A stretch of DNA of 54,835 bases from Puniceicoccus vermicola (GCF_014230055.1 NZ_JACHVA010000019.1:1-54835); one strand, 5' to 3'; counted from the first letter of the stretch, positions 35,833-44,480 are shown. The notes: generated by a model from the sequence alone, not told the origin. Numbers and translations are program-made.

Positions 35833-35861
35833 TCGAGAGCTGGAAGCTCTCGCTACTCTGG
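35833..35861. repeat. Single copy of the GAGAGCT-GGA-AGCTCTC hairpin repeat
   Basis: An intact copy with the usual CGCTACT tail lies directly upstream of the 271-bp structured element. On the opposite strand it reads GTAG followed by the palindrome. Confidence 0.75.
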
Positions 35862-35881
35862 GCTCTCCCCGAACTCGCATT

Positions 35882-36152
35882 ATACCGAATTTAGGAAGTT
35901 TTGATAGTTATGGCGGGATGGGAAATGAGTCTGAGCAAGGCGGCCCAATTGGAGGCGGGTCTGCGACCCGTGCCAATTGGGCTAACGCTGCTCGGGCTCA
36001 TTTCCCGCCCGTCCCAGGGGGATGCGTCCAGAATCGAAGGTCGCGGCGTTGCAGGGATCGGAGCGTATCTCGATACTAATCAGATCCCTGCGCCTTGCGC
36101 TGCTTCGATTCTGCGCTGCACCATAACGGTCAAACCTTACTAAATTCGGTAT
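35882..36152. mobile_element. MITE-like element folding as a three-way junction
   Basis: Terminal inverted repeats of 31 bp (35882-35912 and 36122-36152) match at 27 positions and begin ATACCGAATTTAG. Inside are two further imperfect palindromes of about 40 bp per arm. Arm 1 (about 35913-36015) is capped by GCCCAATTGG..CCAATTGGGC with an inner CGGGTC-TGC-GACCCG. Arm 2 (about 36021-36121) contains AGAATCGAAG..CTTCGATTCT and CAGGGATC..GATCCCTG. Almost every base lies in one of the three stems. There is no coding potential and no clear target duplication. Non-autonomous mobile element or large structured RNA are both possible. Confidence 0.6.
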
Positions 36153-36412
36153 TACTTGAGTCGTGCGATTCCCACGATAGGGCCCAAATTCCCACCGGCC
36201 TACCGACTCACCGACCCACCGACTCACCGACCCACCGACTCACCGCATTCGCGGAAATCCCTGGCCTTGGGATTTGCAGGGAAGGTGGAATGCCGTTTGG
36301 CTCTCTTTCCGTGGCGAGAAAATCAAATGGAAAACTTTGGGCGGAATTCGTCCGCAGCGGAGGAACGGCGAAAAACCGGGCCTCCACTCCGGAACGGGTC
36401 GACCGACGTCCG
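36153..36412. other. Intergenic stretch upstream of ruvC
   Basis: No gene seen. It contains the 16-bp tandem repeat at 36204-36246. An open plus-strand frame runs through to ruvC, but without recognisable protein features. Confidence 0.4.
36204..36246. repeat. 16-bp tandem repeat, about 2.7 copies
   Basis: CCGACTCACCGACCCA is repeated head to tail without mismatch, ending in CCGACTCACCG. It is non-coding and about 170 bp upstream of ruvC. Its function is unknown. Confidence 0.8.
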
Positions 36413-36907
36413 ATGGACGGCATCATTCTCGGAGTCGATCCCAGTCTACGCGGGACGGGGATCGCTGTGATCGAAACCAAGGGACGCCAGGCGACCCTGC
36501 TTCACTCCGAGGTTTTTCGATTTCCGCCGTCTTACAAAACGGAGGGATGCATTGGCGAGATATCCCGGCGCCTCGATAAGATTCTTCAGGATTTCCCCAT
36601 CAAAGTTGCTGCCGTCGAAGAGGCCATCTACGTCCAGAATTATCGGACCGCACTGGTTCTGGGAGCCGCCCGCGGATCGGCGATCGCTGCCATGGTCCTT
36701 CGCGGGGTTGAAATTAACGAATATCCCCCGCTCCGCATCAAACAAGCCGTGGTGGGCTACGGTCGAGCGAGTAAGGAGCAATTGCGCAGCACTCTTGTGC
36801 AGATGGTCGCTGGCGCGACCGAGAAAATCTCCCTCGACGAGTCCGATGCGACCGCGGTCGCCATGTGCCACTGGTTCACGACCAAACGGCCCCACATCAC
36901 CTCCTGA
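36413..36907 (+). CDS. ruvC: Holliday junction endonuclease RuvC
   Basis: 164 aa from ATG 36413, the normal length. The catalytic acidic residues are D9 (LGVDP), E69/E70 (AVEEAIY), D142 and D145 (LDESDA). It cuts Holliday junctions during recombination repair, in complex with RuvAB. ruvA and ruvB are not in the window. The next gene, crtI-like, begins 28 bp downstream on the same strand. Confidence 0.93.
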   Translation: MDGIILGVDPSLRGTGIAVIETKGRQATLLHSEVFRFPPSYKTEGCIGEISRRLDKILQDFPIKVAAVEEAIYVQNYRTALVLGAARGSAIAAMVLRGVEINEYPPLRIKQAVVGYGRASKEQLRSTLVQMVAGATEKISLDESDATAVAMCHWFTTKRPHITS

Positions 36908-36935
36908 CAGTCACTCTCCTCCATTCTGCTCGCTC

Positions 36936-38432
36936 ATGTCCTCCTCTCAGTATGACAGCCTCGTAATCGGTGGGGGATTCGGAGGACTCTCGGCCGCCTG
37001 TCGCATCGCTGCAGCCGGGAAATCGGTGCGCCTCCTCGAGAAAAATTCCCACCTCGGTGGGAAATGCGATTATTTTGAGCGGGACGGGTTTCGTTTCGAT
37101 CTGGGTCCCTCGGTCCTGACCCTCCCCTTCGTCCTCGATGATTTATTTCAATCTGTCGGTCGCGACCGCCGGGACTATCTAGAGATCGAACCGGTGGAAC
37201 CGGGCTGCAGTTATTTCTTTTCCGACGGATCCCGATTCGATGCCCCCGGGACAATGGACGACTTTGAATCAGCGATTGCCGAGAGCTTTCCCGATGAGAT
37301 CGACGGATTTCGACGATTCAGAGCCTACATTACGCGCCTTTGGGAAGTCAGCGGACCCGCTTTCCTTTTCAACCCGCCGGGCCTCCCGGCTCTTCGTTCG
37401 ATCCCTTGGGCGAAAGCCCTCCGAGCCCTCCCCGATTTCCTTCCCGGTCGAATGGAACCCCGGTTGCGGAAATATTTTCGAGATCCTCGCCTCATCCAAT
37501 TGTTTTCCCGCTTTGCCACCTACAACGGCTCAGATCCACACCAAACCCCGGCCATCTTCAATGTGGTTGCCTACGCCGAGCTGGCCTTTGGCTCTTGGCG
37601 ATGCCGCGGCGGCATGTACGCCTTGGTCCAGGCGCTCGAAAAACTCGCCGGTGAACTCGGAGTGGGAATCGAAACCAACGCCGAGGTCGACCGAGTTTCT
37701 TTCGATTCTCAAGGACGGGTAACAGGAGTCTCACTGTCCGACGGAGAGATGCTCCAGTCCCCCTCCGTCATTTGCAATCAGGACACCCTCCAAAGCCGGA
37801 CAGGCCCCCTCTTGGCCGATCACCCCGCCCACTCCCAACAGGCCCGGCGCACCGCGCGCAAGGAGGCTTCCAGCAGTGGATTTGTCATCTTGATGGCCCT
37901 GCAAAACCGTCACCCCGATCTAGCCTGTCACAACGTGTTTTTCCCGGGAGACTACCGCGAGGAATTTCATGCCCTGTTCACCGAGCCCCGACCTCTTCCC
38001 GATCCGACTCTCTACCTTTCGCGCCCCTCGGCCACCGAGCCCCATCTCGCCCCGGAGGGCAAGGAGGGATGGTTCGTCCTCGTCAACGCCCCGAGCCTAC
38101 AGAAGTTTCAAAATTGGGAAAACGACGCCTACGCCAGTCGAGTCATCGAACAGCTCCTCCAGCGCTATCCGATCGACCCTGAGGAAATCGAATGGTCGCA
38201 CTACCACGGCCCGACCTTTTATCAGGAATCCTACCGCGCCTGGAATGGATCTCTCTACGGGATGAGTTCCAATACTCAGCGACAAGCCTTCCTTCGCTCC
38301 CCGAATCGTGACCGCCGTTGCCCGGGTTTGTTTTATGCGGGAGGATCTGCCCATCCCGGAGGAGGAATTCCCCTCGCCCTCTTAAGTGGCAACTTCGCAG
38401 CGGACGCCTGCCTCTCATTTCTCGACCCATGA
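36936..38432 (+). CDS. Phytoene-desaturase-type carotenoid oxidoreductase
   Basis: 498 aa. The FAD motif IGGGFGGLSAACRIAAAGKSV near the N-terminus (quoted to the family core), 'LLEKNSHLGGKC' and 'FDLGPSVLTLP' are typical of CrtI/CrtN enzymes. The C-terminal 'GLFYAGGSAHPGGGIPLALLSG' is the second FAD-binding signature. It may desaturate phytoene or 4,4'-diapophytoene or act in a later carotenoid step. No crtB, crtE or cyclase is nearby, so the exact step is open. A longer open frame upstream overlaps ruvC and is not used. The stop overlaps the next start (ATGA). Confidence 0.88.
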   Translation: MSSSQYDSLVIGGGFGGLSAACRIAAAGKSVRLLEKNSHLGGKCDYFERDGFRFDLGPSVLTLPFVLDDLFQSVGRDRRDYLEIEPVEPGCSYFFSDGSRFDAPGTMDDFESAIAESFPDEIDGFRRFRAYITRLWEVSGPAFLFNPPGLPALRSIPWAKALRALPDFLPGRMEPRLRKYFRDPRLIQLFSRFATYNGSDPHQTPAIFNVVAYAELAFGSWRCRGGMYALVQALEKLAGELGVGIETNAEVDRVSFDSQGRVTGVSLSDGEMLQSPSVICNQDTLQSRTGPLLADHPAHSQQARRTARKEASSSGFVILMALQNRHPDLACHNVFFPGDYREEFHALFTEPRPLPDPTLYLSRPSATEPHLAPEGKEGWFVLVNAPSLQKFQNWENDAYASRVIEQLLQRYPIDPEEIEWSHYHGPTFYQESYRAWNGSLYGMSSNTQRQAFLRSPNRDRRCPGLFYAGGSAHPGGGIPLALLSGNFAADACLSFLDP

Positions 38433-39493
38433 AGTGGCTGTCGGTTCTCCTCCTCAGCTCCTTTTTCTCCATCACCATCCTCGCAGCGGGTTCATCGGTA
38501 ACCCCACCTGAGAGCGACTCCACAAGTCGCCCTCCGAAGCACATTCCCAGCAATGCACCCGATCAGGGGAACCTCCCGGAAGAAGAGGATCATGGACTCC
38601 TTCGGGGAGACCAATACGACTATCTCGACCATGCCAAAAACTCCGTCTACCTGACATTCGCCGAGAACCTCCAGATCCTCGACAGTTTTCTGTCGGACGG
38701 AACCCTCATTGAAGACGAGACCTTCCACAACCGAATCCGGCTGATGCCCTACCTCGTCTACCAAGAGAGCGACTCATCTGACTACCAATTCAAACTGGAT
38801 TACTACGCCTCCATTCGCCTGCGACGCCTGGAGAAACGATTGAGCCTGATCATCGACACCGGTGACCTCGCACCTCTCCCCAATACCCAGCCCAACGAAG
38901 AGGACAACGACCCGCAAATCGGCCTGCAGAAAAGGATCCTCAAAGGCACGTCAGTCAAAGTCGGGGGAAAGGTCCGCTGGCCCCCTGTCGGGTACGTAAT
39001 CGGCACCTGGTCCCAAGGTTTCCAGCCGATAGACTGGCAGATGATCCCCAAATACAGTGTCTTTTACCAGACAGATGAGGACGGATTTGGCACTGGAGGC
39101 AACTTTCTGCTCGGCCGCTGGTGGGACCCGATCATGCTCAAAAGTGACACTGGATTTCGTATTACGGAAGCCACGACTGGTATCGAATGGGCATCCTCCG
39201 TCACCTTGGCACATGTCTGGCGATTGATCGAACCCACAGATCGCCGCCCACTCGTCTCTGCCCGGTCCTACAATGAGGGTATCGACCTGATCTATCGTAT
39301 CTCCGGCCACATCAGCGGACATAAGACGATTGATGAGCATCGCGTCATCGCCAACTATCGCCACCCCCTTCGGAAAAATTGGCTCTTTTTCTTTGTGAGT
39401 CCCGAATTATTCTGGCAACGCGAGAACAATTGGGCACCCGAGTTCCGCCTCCGGGTCGGAATTGATGCACTCTTCTGGGGCGTCACTCGGTAA
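38429..39493 (+). CDS. Exported protein of unknown function, possibly outer-membrane
   Basis: 354 aa with a signal peptide (about 1-20, 'WLSVLLLSSFFSITILAAG'). After a proline- and acid-rich linker (about 21-60) come alternating hydrophobic strands with aromatic ends: 'FHNRIRLMPYLVYQ', 'YQFKLDYYASIRLRRLEKRLSL', 'TGFRITEATTGIEWASSVTL' and 'PEFRLRVGIDALFWGV'. This suggests a small outer-membrane barrel. I do not recognise a family with certainty. The ATGA overlap with the carotenoid enzyme gene implies coupled expression. Confidence 0.65.
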   Translation: MKWLSVLLLSSFFSITILAAGSSVTPPESDSTSRPPKHIPSNAPDQGNLPEEEDHGLLRGDQYDYLDHAKNSVYLTFAENLQILDSFLSDGTLIEDETFHNRIRLMPYLVYQESDSSDYQFKLDYYASIRLRRLEKRLSLIIDTGDLAPLPNTQPNEEDNDPQIGLQKRILKGTSVKVGGKVRWPPVGYVIGTWSQGFQPIDWQMIPKYSVFYQTDEDGFGTGGNFLLGRWWDPIMLKSDTGFRITEATTGIEWASSVTLAHVWRLIEPTDRRPLVSARSYNEGIDLIYRISGHISGHKTIDEHRVIANYRHPLRKNWLFFFVSPELFWQRENNWAPEFRLRVGIDALFWGVTR

Positions 39494-39592
39494 CGGAGAG
39501 CAAAACCTCTCGTCCCGAAGCTCGCGCCTCACGCGGGATTCACCGTCTCCGAGCAGCTCTCCCGCAAGCTCTATGCGATCCGGTAGAACCTC

Positions 39593-40780
39593 CTAAACCA
39601 GAAGTGGAACCTCTCCAGTGGGTTCCTCAACGATGGGTTTGTCTGCGGTGGGATTCAGCGGATAGCGGAAGAGACGCCCTTCGTAATTCCGGAGAACAAT
39701 CTCATCCTCCGTCACCTTCTCGACATAGTCGGGATTGATCGGAATTTTCCCTCCACCACCGGGAGCGTCGATGACAAATTGAGGGATCGCATAGCCAGTC
39801 GTGTTTCCACGAAGGGCCCGAATGATCTCCACCCCTTTCTCCACCGAAGTGCGGAAGTGGGAGCTTCCCGTGATGAGGTCGCACTGGTACAAGTAGTACG
39901 GTCTGACGCGCATCATCAACAACCGGTGGATCAGCGAGCGATAAATCTCGGGGTTGTCGTTCACTCCATTCAGCAGAACCGATTGATTCCCGATCGGAGT
40001 TCCGGAGAAGGAGAGGCGCTGGCAGGCTTGATAAAGCTCTTCCGTACATTCCTTCGGATGATTGACGTGGATACTCATCCAGATCGGCCCATGCTTCTTG
40101 AGCACCTCACAGAACTTGTCATTGATCCGCTGTGGAAGAAAAACCGGGATACGACTGCCGATACGGATGAACTCCACATGCGGAATCGCCCGCAAACGAC
40201 CAAGAAGGTAATCTAGCTTCGTATCGTTTAGAAGCAGTGGGTCTCCTCCACTGAGCAAGACGTCCCGTACTTCCGGGTGATTCTCAATATACTCGAGCCC
40301 CGCTTCGAAGCTCGGGTGAAAATTGTAATCCTGGGCATTGGAGACGAGGCGACTCCGCGTGCAGTAGCGGCAATACGAAGCGCAACGATCCGTCACCAAA
40401 AACAGAACCCGATCCGGATAACGGTGGACCAGACCTTCGACCGGCATAGTGGACTCCTCCCCGACCGGATCGAGAAGCTCTTCGGGTGCGGTGCGCGTTT
40501 CGCCGGCACGCGGGATCATCTGGAGCCGAACGGGGCAGTTCGGATCTTTCGGATCGATTAAGTTAAAAAAGTAAGGGGTGATGGCGAGAGAGAGCTTGAA
40601 TTCGGCAAACCGAGTACCCGCTTTCTCTTCGGGGGTGAGGTCGATATACTTCTCGAGCTGCTCTACCGAAGTGATCCGGTTCTGCAGCTGCCAGCGCCAA
40701 CTCTTCCACTTTTCCTCTGGGACGTCGGACCAGTAGCCCTGGCCCTTGTACCAATTATCACGGCGATCGTCTGGATACAT
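39593..40780 (-). CDS. kamA: Lysine 2,3-aminomutase (radical SAM)
   Basis: 395 aa. The radical-SAM cluster motif CASYCRYC (CxxxCxxC) follows 'VLFLVTDR'. The PLP lysine lies in 'DAPGGGGKIPINPDYV'. 'DVLLSGGDPLLL' and 'HVNHPKECTEEL' are family segments. It converts L-lysine to L-beta-lysine. In many bacteria and archaea kamA (ablA) pairs with the acetyltransferase ablB to make the osmolyte N-epsilon-acetyl-beta-lysine; no ablB is adjacent here. ATG start. Divergent from carA. Confidence 0.92.
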   Translation of the reverse strand: MYPDDRRDNWYKGQGYWSDVPEEKWKSWRWQLQNRITSVEQLEKYIDLTPEEKAGTRFAEFKLSLAITPYFFNLIDPKDPNCPVRLQMIPRAGETRTAPEELLDPVGEESTMPVEGLVHRYPDRVLFLVTDRCASYCRYCTRSRLVSNAQDYNFHPSFEAGLEYIENHPEVRDVLLSGGDPLLLNDTKLDYLLGRLRAIPHVEFIRIGSRIPVFLPQRINDKFCEVLKKHGPIWMSIHVNHPKECTEELYQACQRLSFSGTPIGNQSVLLNGVNDNPEIYRSLIHRLLMMRVRPYYLYQCDLITGSSHFRTSVEKGVEIIRALRGNTTGYAIPQFVIDAPGGGGKIPINPDYVEKVTEDEIVLRNYEGRLFRYPLNPTADKPIVEEPTGEVPLLV

Positions 40781-40827
40781 AAAAATTCTTTCTAACTTTC
40801 AGTTGGGAAACTAAAGAGAGTACGGGG

Positions 40828-40854
40828 GTTCACCTGAAAGTCAAAGGGGTGAAC
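40828..40854. promoter_or_regulatory. Inverted repeat between kamA and carA
   Basis: GTTCACC (40828-40834) and GGTGAAC (40848-40854) form a perfect 7-bp inverted repeat with a 13-bp centre. It sits between divergent kamA and carA, about 50 bp upstream of the kamA start and 113 bp upstream of carA. It could be an operator or a leader hairpin. Confidence 0.35.
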
Positions 40855-40967
40855 GTTTTCCCTCTTTTGCTCTATTTCGGAGACAAATCTCTGTGAAGCA
40901 CAAATCCCACGAGAATCCGCAGGTTTTTTCTTTGCGCCCGACACTTCAACCGATCACAAAGACAAAT

Positions 40968-42131
40968 ATGGAATACGAACCAGCGGTTTTTGCCCTCGAG
41001 GACGGAAGCTGTTTTTACGGCGTTGCTTTCGGCGCCAAGAAAACAGTGGTCGGTGAGGCCGTCTTTAATACGAGCATGACGGGCTATCAGGAAATCCTCA
41101 CGGATCCCTCCTACTTCAGCCAAATCGTCACGATGACAGCTCCCCAAATTGGCAATTACGGGGTCAATATCGACGACATTGAGTCAGCCCACCCGCAAGC
41201 CAGCGGTTTCGTGGTCCGCGAAATTAGCCCGGTCGCCAGCAACTGGCGCTCGACCCAGAGCCTCCCCGACTACCTGAACGAGAATGGCATCCCTGGGATC
41301 AGCGGGGTCGACACCCGCGCCATCACCAAGAAGCTGCGCACTTCCGGCGCCATGAAAAGCTGCCTTTCAACGGAAGGCATTTCCGGCGAAGAAGCCGTAA
41401 AGCGCGCCCGCGAATGGGCTGGCCTCGTAGGAGTCGACTTCGTCAAGGACGTTACTCGCAAAGAAGAAACACTTTTTGAGGGGACCGCCGAAAGCTGCAC
41501 CCCGTTTACCGTCATTGGCACCCATCTCGGCAAGATTCGGGAACCGCGGAAGCGTTTCCGGATCGCCGCCATCGACTACGGCTCCAAAGACTCGATGCTC
41601 AAGCATCTCTATGACCATGGGTTTGACGTCACAGTCTTCCCTGCAACTTGCTCGGCCGAGGAGATCGAAGCCTTCAATCCCGATGGCGTGTTCCTAACCA
41701 ACGGCCCCGGAGACCCCGCAGCGGTCACCTACGCCCACGAAACGGTTCGGAGCCTCATTGATCAATATCCGGTCTTCGGGATCTGCTTTGGTCACCAAGT
41801 GATCACCCATGCCATCGGAGGGAAAACCTTTAAGCTGAAGTTTGGTCACCGCGGCGGAAATCAGCCGGTCAAAAATCTGGAGACGGGCCAAGTCGTCATC
41901 ACGGCCCAGAACCATGGATTTGCCTCCGAACCCGATTCCATCGCAGATCGGGCCATCGTGAGTGAAATCAATCTCAACGATAAGACGGTCGCCGGACTCC
42001 GATTGAAGGATCGCCCGGTCTTCTCCGTCCAATACCATCCCGAAGCAGGCCCCGGCCCGAATGACGGGACGGGGAACTTCGAGAAGTTTTACCAAATGGT
42101 AGCAGCTTTCGCCCAAGAGGGCGAAAGCTGA
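40968..42131 (+). CDS. carA: Carbamoyl-phosphate synthase small subunit
   Basis: 387 aa from ATG 40968, the usual family length; the frame is open 25 codons further upstream. The N-terminal domain has 'FNTSMTGYQEILTDPSY' and 'GNYGVN'. The C-terminal class-I glutamine amidotransferase has the nucleophile in 'FGICFGHQ' and the triad His/Glu in 'YHPEAGPGP'. It releases ammonia from glutamine for the CarB subunit, feeding pyrimidine and arginine synthesis. carB is not adjacent; pyrH lies elsewhere in the window. Confidence 0.95.
   Translation: MEYEPAVFALEDGSCFYGVAFGAKKTVVGEAVFNTSMTGYQEILTDPSYFSQIVTMTAPQIGNYGVNIDDIESAHPQASGFVVREISPVASNWRSTQSLPDYLNENGIPGISGVDTRAITKKLRTSGAMKSCLSTEGISGEEAVKRAREWAGLVGVDFVKDVTRKEETLFEGTAESCTPFTVIGTHLGKIREPRKRFRIAAIDYGSKDSMLKHLYDHGFDVTVFPATCSAEEIEAFNPDGVFLTNGPGDPAAVTYAHETVRSLIDQYPVFGICFGHQVITHAIGGKTFKLKFGHRGGNQPVKNLETGQVVITAQNHGFASEPDSIADRAIVSEINLNDKTVAGLRLKDRPVFSVQYHPEAGPGPNDGTGNFEKFYQMVAAFAQEGES
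42105..42128. terminator. Perfect hairpin at the carA stop codon
   Basis: GCTTTCGCCC (42105-42114) pairs with GGGCGAAAGC (42119-42128) around an AAGA loop. It sits in the last codons of carA and between two convergent genes. There is no T-run on the exit side of either strand, so it may be a weak or Rho-assisted terminator or an mRNA-stabilising stem. Confidence 0.4.
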
Positions 42132-42137
42132 GAAAAA

Positions 42138-42407
42138 TTAATAGTCGCGCAGCGTGATCAGGCCCCAGAGGAGGGTCACGCTGTCACCACTGTAGTTATC
42201 GCGAGTGGTGACTTCATCGACGGACACTCCGGCGGTGGTGAGCGAAGGATGCTTAAAGGTACCTTGCTCCGACTTTACGATTCCGAAGAAGTTATAATTA
42301 TCGTTCGGCTCGAGCATATTTTCACGCTGAGCGGTAGTCGGTCCGGTATTGCATCCGGATAAGGCAACTAAGCAGAAGGCAGACAACAACAGGGCGATTT
42401 TTTTCAT
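42138..42407 (-). CDS. Small lipoprotein of unknown function
   Basis: 89 aa from ATG 42407. A lipoprotein signal peptide MKKIALLLSAFCLVALSGC ends in the lipobox LSGC with C19 as the lipidated cysteine. The mature part is short (about 70 residues), with 'NDNYNFFGIVKSEQGTFKHPSLT' and a tail 'SVTLLWGLITLRDY'. I do not recognise a family. It is convergent with carA, 6 bp apart. Confidence 0.7.
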   Translation of the reverse strand: MKKIALLLSAFCLVALSGCNTGPTTAQRENMLEPNDNYNFFGIVKSEQGTFKHPSLTTAGVSVDEVTTRDNYSGDSVTLLWGLITLRDY

Positions 42408-42505
42408 CCCGACCAGAATCGACAGCTGTCTGAAGTTTGGCAATGAAATTTTGGCATTTTGCCGGAACGGCAAACGAAAGCGGGCAAAACTTTACCCGAT
42501 AGGAT

Positions 42506-43021
42506 CTACTGACGAATCATCTTGGCCTTGAGGATCACTTTGCCGGTCCCTTTGTCGGAATGGAGCAACTCCTCCCCTACCACGCGAAGGATGGTTTCTC
42601 CGTTCTCTTCGGAAAACCATTCCTTCATCAGCCGCTCAGTATTCAAATCCACGTCGTAGGGCACCCAATCCAGCGACTCCTCACGAAGATATCCCCGGTA
42701 GGTCACCGTCTCCCCCTGTTGAGTGACATCGGCAAAGAGGAGGCCGTTGCGAAAGTAGTTTTCCGACTCAATGAAGGTCATTTCGCCCCCAACTTCGAAA
42801 GCGGTAAGCCCCTTCAACACATCTCCGGACTTCCAATACTCGGCCGCGAGCGGAAAGGTCCGGATCACTTCGCCACTGGAGTTCTCGACTGAGACTTCCC
42901 CTCTCCAAGCTCCCAAATACTGATCCAAATACTCCCGAACGTCTTTCTCGGTCGGCCCGGCTGCCAATACGATGAGGACCGTTGCCAGAAAGGAGAATGA
43001 AATTGCGAAGAACCGACTCAT
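42506..43021 (-). CDS. Exported protein, lipocalin-like, function unknown
   Basis: 171 aa from ATG 43021, with a signal peptide (about 1-20, 'FFAISFSFLATVLIVLAAG'). A helix 'EKDVREYLDQYLGAW' is followed by eight or so short beta strands with regular hydrophobic/polar alternation, as in lipocalin/DUF1579-like barrels. No ligand can be named. It lies 98 bp upstream of the small lipoprotein gene on the same strand, so they may share a promoter. Confidence 0.6.
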   Translation of the reverse strand: MSRFFAISFSFLATVLIVLAAGPTEKDVREYLDQYLGAWRGEVSVENSSGEVIRTFPLAAEYWKSGDVLKGLTAFEVGGEMTFIESENYFRNGLLFADVTQQGETVTYRGYLREESLDWVPYDVDLNTERLMKEWFSEENGETILRVVGEELLHSDKGTGKVILKAKMIRQ

Positions 43022-43096
43022 CTTGCCTCGCAGACAATCAAGCTGCCCCGATCGGGTCAATCAAACCTCTACGGAGTGAGAGATGTCCTCTCTGGA

Positions 43097-43708
43097 TCAG
43101 ACGTGCAGAGCAGCGCCACGGCGCGCGTCCACCTCGACGGTGGCCATACCGCAGATCCCCGCGGCCTTGAGACCCGCTTTGCCATCCTCGAAGACAAGGC
43201 ACCGCAAGGGATCGACTCCGAGCTGCTCCGCAGCCAAGAGGAAACAGTCGGGAGCGGGCTTGCCTCGAGTGACATCTTCGGCGGCCACGATCACGTCGAC
43301 CATCGAGATCAACCCTGTGACTTCCAAGGATTTCTCGACTGCAAAGCGTGCACTCCCCGAAGCGACCGCTGTCGGAATCCCACGGTCACGAGCCTCCTTG
43401 AGGTGCTCGACCACATCGGAAAAAGCTTTCAGGTCATGAATTTTCCGGTGGTAGAACTCTTCTTTGTGCTCTCCTACATTCTCGGCGAGCAGCTTTCCCG
43501 GAAAGCGAGCGTTCAGCTCTTCGACGACCTGCAGGAGTGATTTTCCTGCCGAATCATAAAAATAATCCTCCGGAATATCCCAATCCGCGCCAGCTTGTCG
43601 CAATCCATAGTTCCAGGCTTCGAGGTGCAAAGGCATCGAATCGATGAGAGTTCCATCACAATCGAAGATGTAGGCATCGAAGCGGCCTGGCGGAAGAGTT
43701 AATGACAT
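43097..43708 (-). CDS. HAD-superfamily phosphatase (beta-phosphoglucomutase/YqaB-like)
   Basis: 203 aa. HAD motif I is FDCDGTLIDS with D16 and D18. Motif II is 'AVASGS', motif III lysine lies in 'RGKPAPDCF', and motif IV is 'LVFEDGKAGLKAA'. The cap domain and length match the beta-phosphoglucomutase/YqaB group, which act on sugar phosphates. Mutase and phosphatase cannot be told apart with certainty. Transcribed alone, 75 bp upstream of the exported-protein gene. Confidence 0.87.
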   Translation of the reverse strand: MSLTLPPGRFDAYIFDCDGTLIDSMPLHLEAWNYGLRQAGADWDIPEDYFYDSAGKSLLQVVEELNARFPGKLLAENVGEHKEEFYHRKIHDLKAFSDVVEHLKEARDRGIPTAVASGSARFAVEKSLEVTGLISMVDVIVAAEDVTRGKPAPDCFLLAAEQLGVDPLRCLVFEDGKAGLKAAGICGMATVEVDARRGAALHV

Positions 43709-43941
43709 ACGAGAACAGAGAGCATGGTTTGCGCCAGCGTCAAAACGAAATCATTTTCTTTTCCAAATCGTCACAATTGGAGCAAAAGGACAAAAACCCG
43801 AATCGTGGATTCTAAGAAGACCCATTCTGGATGACTCCTCCCCTTCCTGACCCATGCTTCGCACCAACTCTTCCGACCCTGCAAACTCACTCACAAAATC
43901 AACTTTCCTCCGCTTCCAACATCTTCATAGTGGAGGCTGTC

Positions 43942-44376
43942 ATGGCCGGAACTCAAAAAACAGAAACGGACCCAAAGAAACGGCTACGCCGCACCCACCG
44001 GGCGATCCGCGGCCAGCACCGCGAGGAGAGAACGGAAGACTACGTCGAATCGGTCTACCGAATGGAGCGCAATGAAGAACCCGTTCGCGTCGTCGACCTG
44101 CAAAAGATTTTCGCCGTCTCCCACGTCACGGTCATCCGTGCTCTTGAAAAATTGAGTGAACAAGGCTTTCTCGAACGCAGTGAAAGCGGGATATCCCTTA
44201 CGGATAAGGGTCGCGAGCTCGGCGCCTGGTGCTACGAGAGACATCGGCTTGTCGAATCGTTTCTCGTCTCCCTCGGGGTCTCGAAAAATACCGCTTCCAA
44301 CGATGCCGAAGGCATCGAGCACCACCTGAGTCCGGAAACACTCTCCGCGATGAAGGAACACCTCAACGAACGATAG
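43942..44376 (+). CDS. mntR: Manganese-responsive regulator MntR (DtxR family)
   Basis: 144 aa from ATG 43942, supported by GGAGG 6 nt upstream. A winged helix ('VVDLQKIFAVSHVTVIRALEKLSEQGF', about 50-78) precedes the metal-binding/dimerisation domain. All six manganese ligands of Bacillus MntR are conserved with the same spacing: D33, E36, H101, E123, E126 and H127 ('TEDYVE', 'ERHRLVESFL', 'EGIEHHLS'). With Mn bound it should repress uptake genes. The mntABCD unit at 47.7-52.0 kb, whose promoter carries palindromes, is the obvious target. No such palindrome is seen upstream of mntR itself. Confidence 0.92.
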   Translation: MAGTQKTETDPKKRLRRTHRAIRGQHREERTEDYVESVYRMERNEEPVRVVDLQKIFAVSHVTVIRALEKLSEQGFLERSESGISLTDKGRELGAWCYERHRLVESFLVSLGVSKNTASNDAEGIEHHLSPETLSAMKEHLNER

Positions 44377-44480
44377 CCCCCCGGCCGGTTTTGCGGGAGT
44401 AGTTCGCCGTAAATTGATCTCCCGGAGATCGAGAATCCAGAATTTGCGATTTCCGACAGGCTCGATGGACCCAGTCCCAC

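Noticed and set aside
36552-36935. Upstream extension of the carotenoid desaturase frame
   Set aside because: It overlaps ruvC in another frame. The FAD-binding N-terminus begins at 36936.
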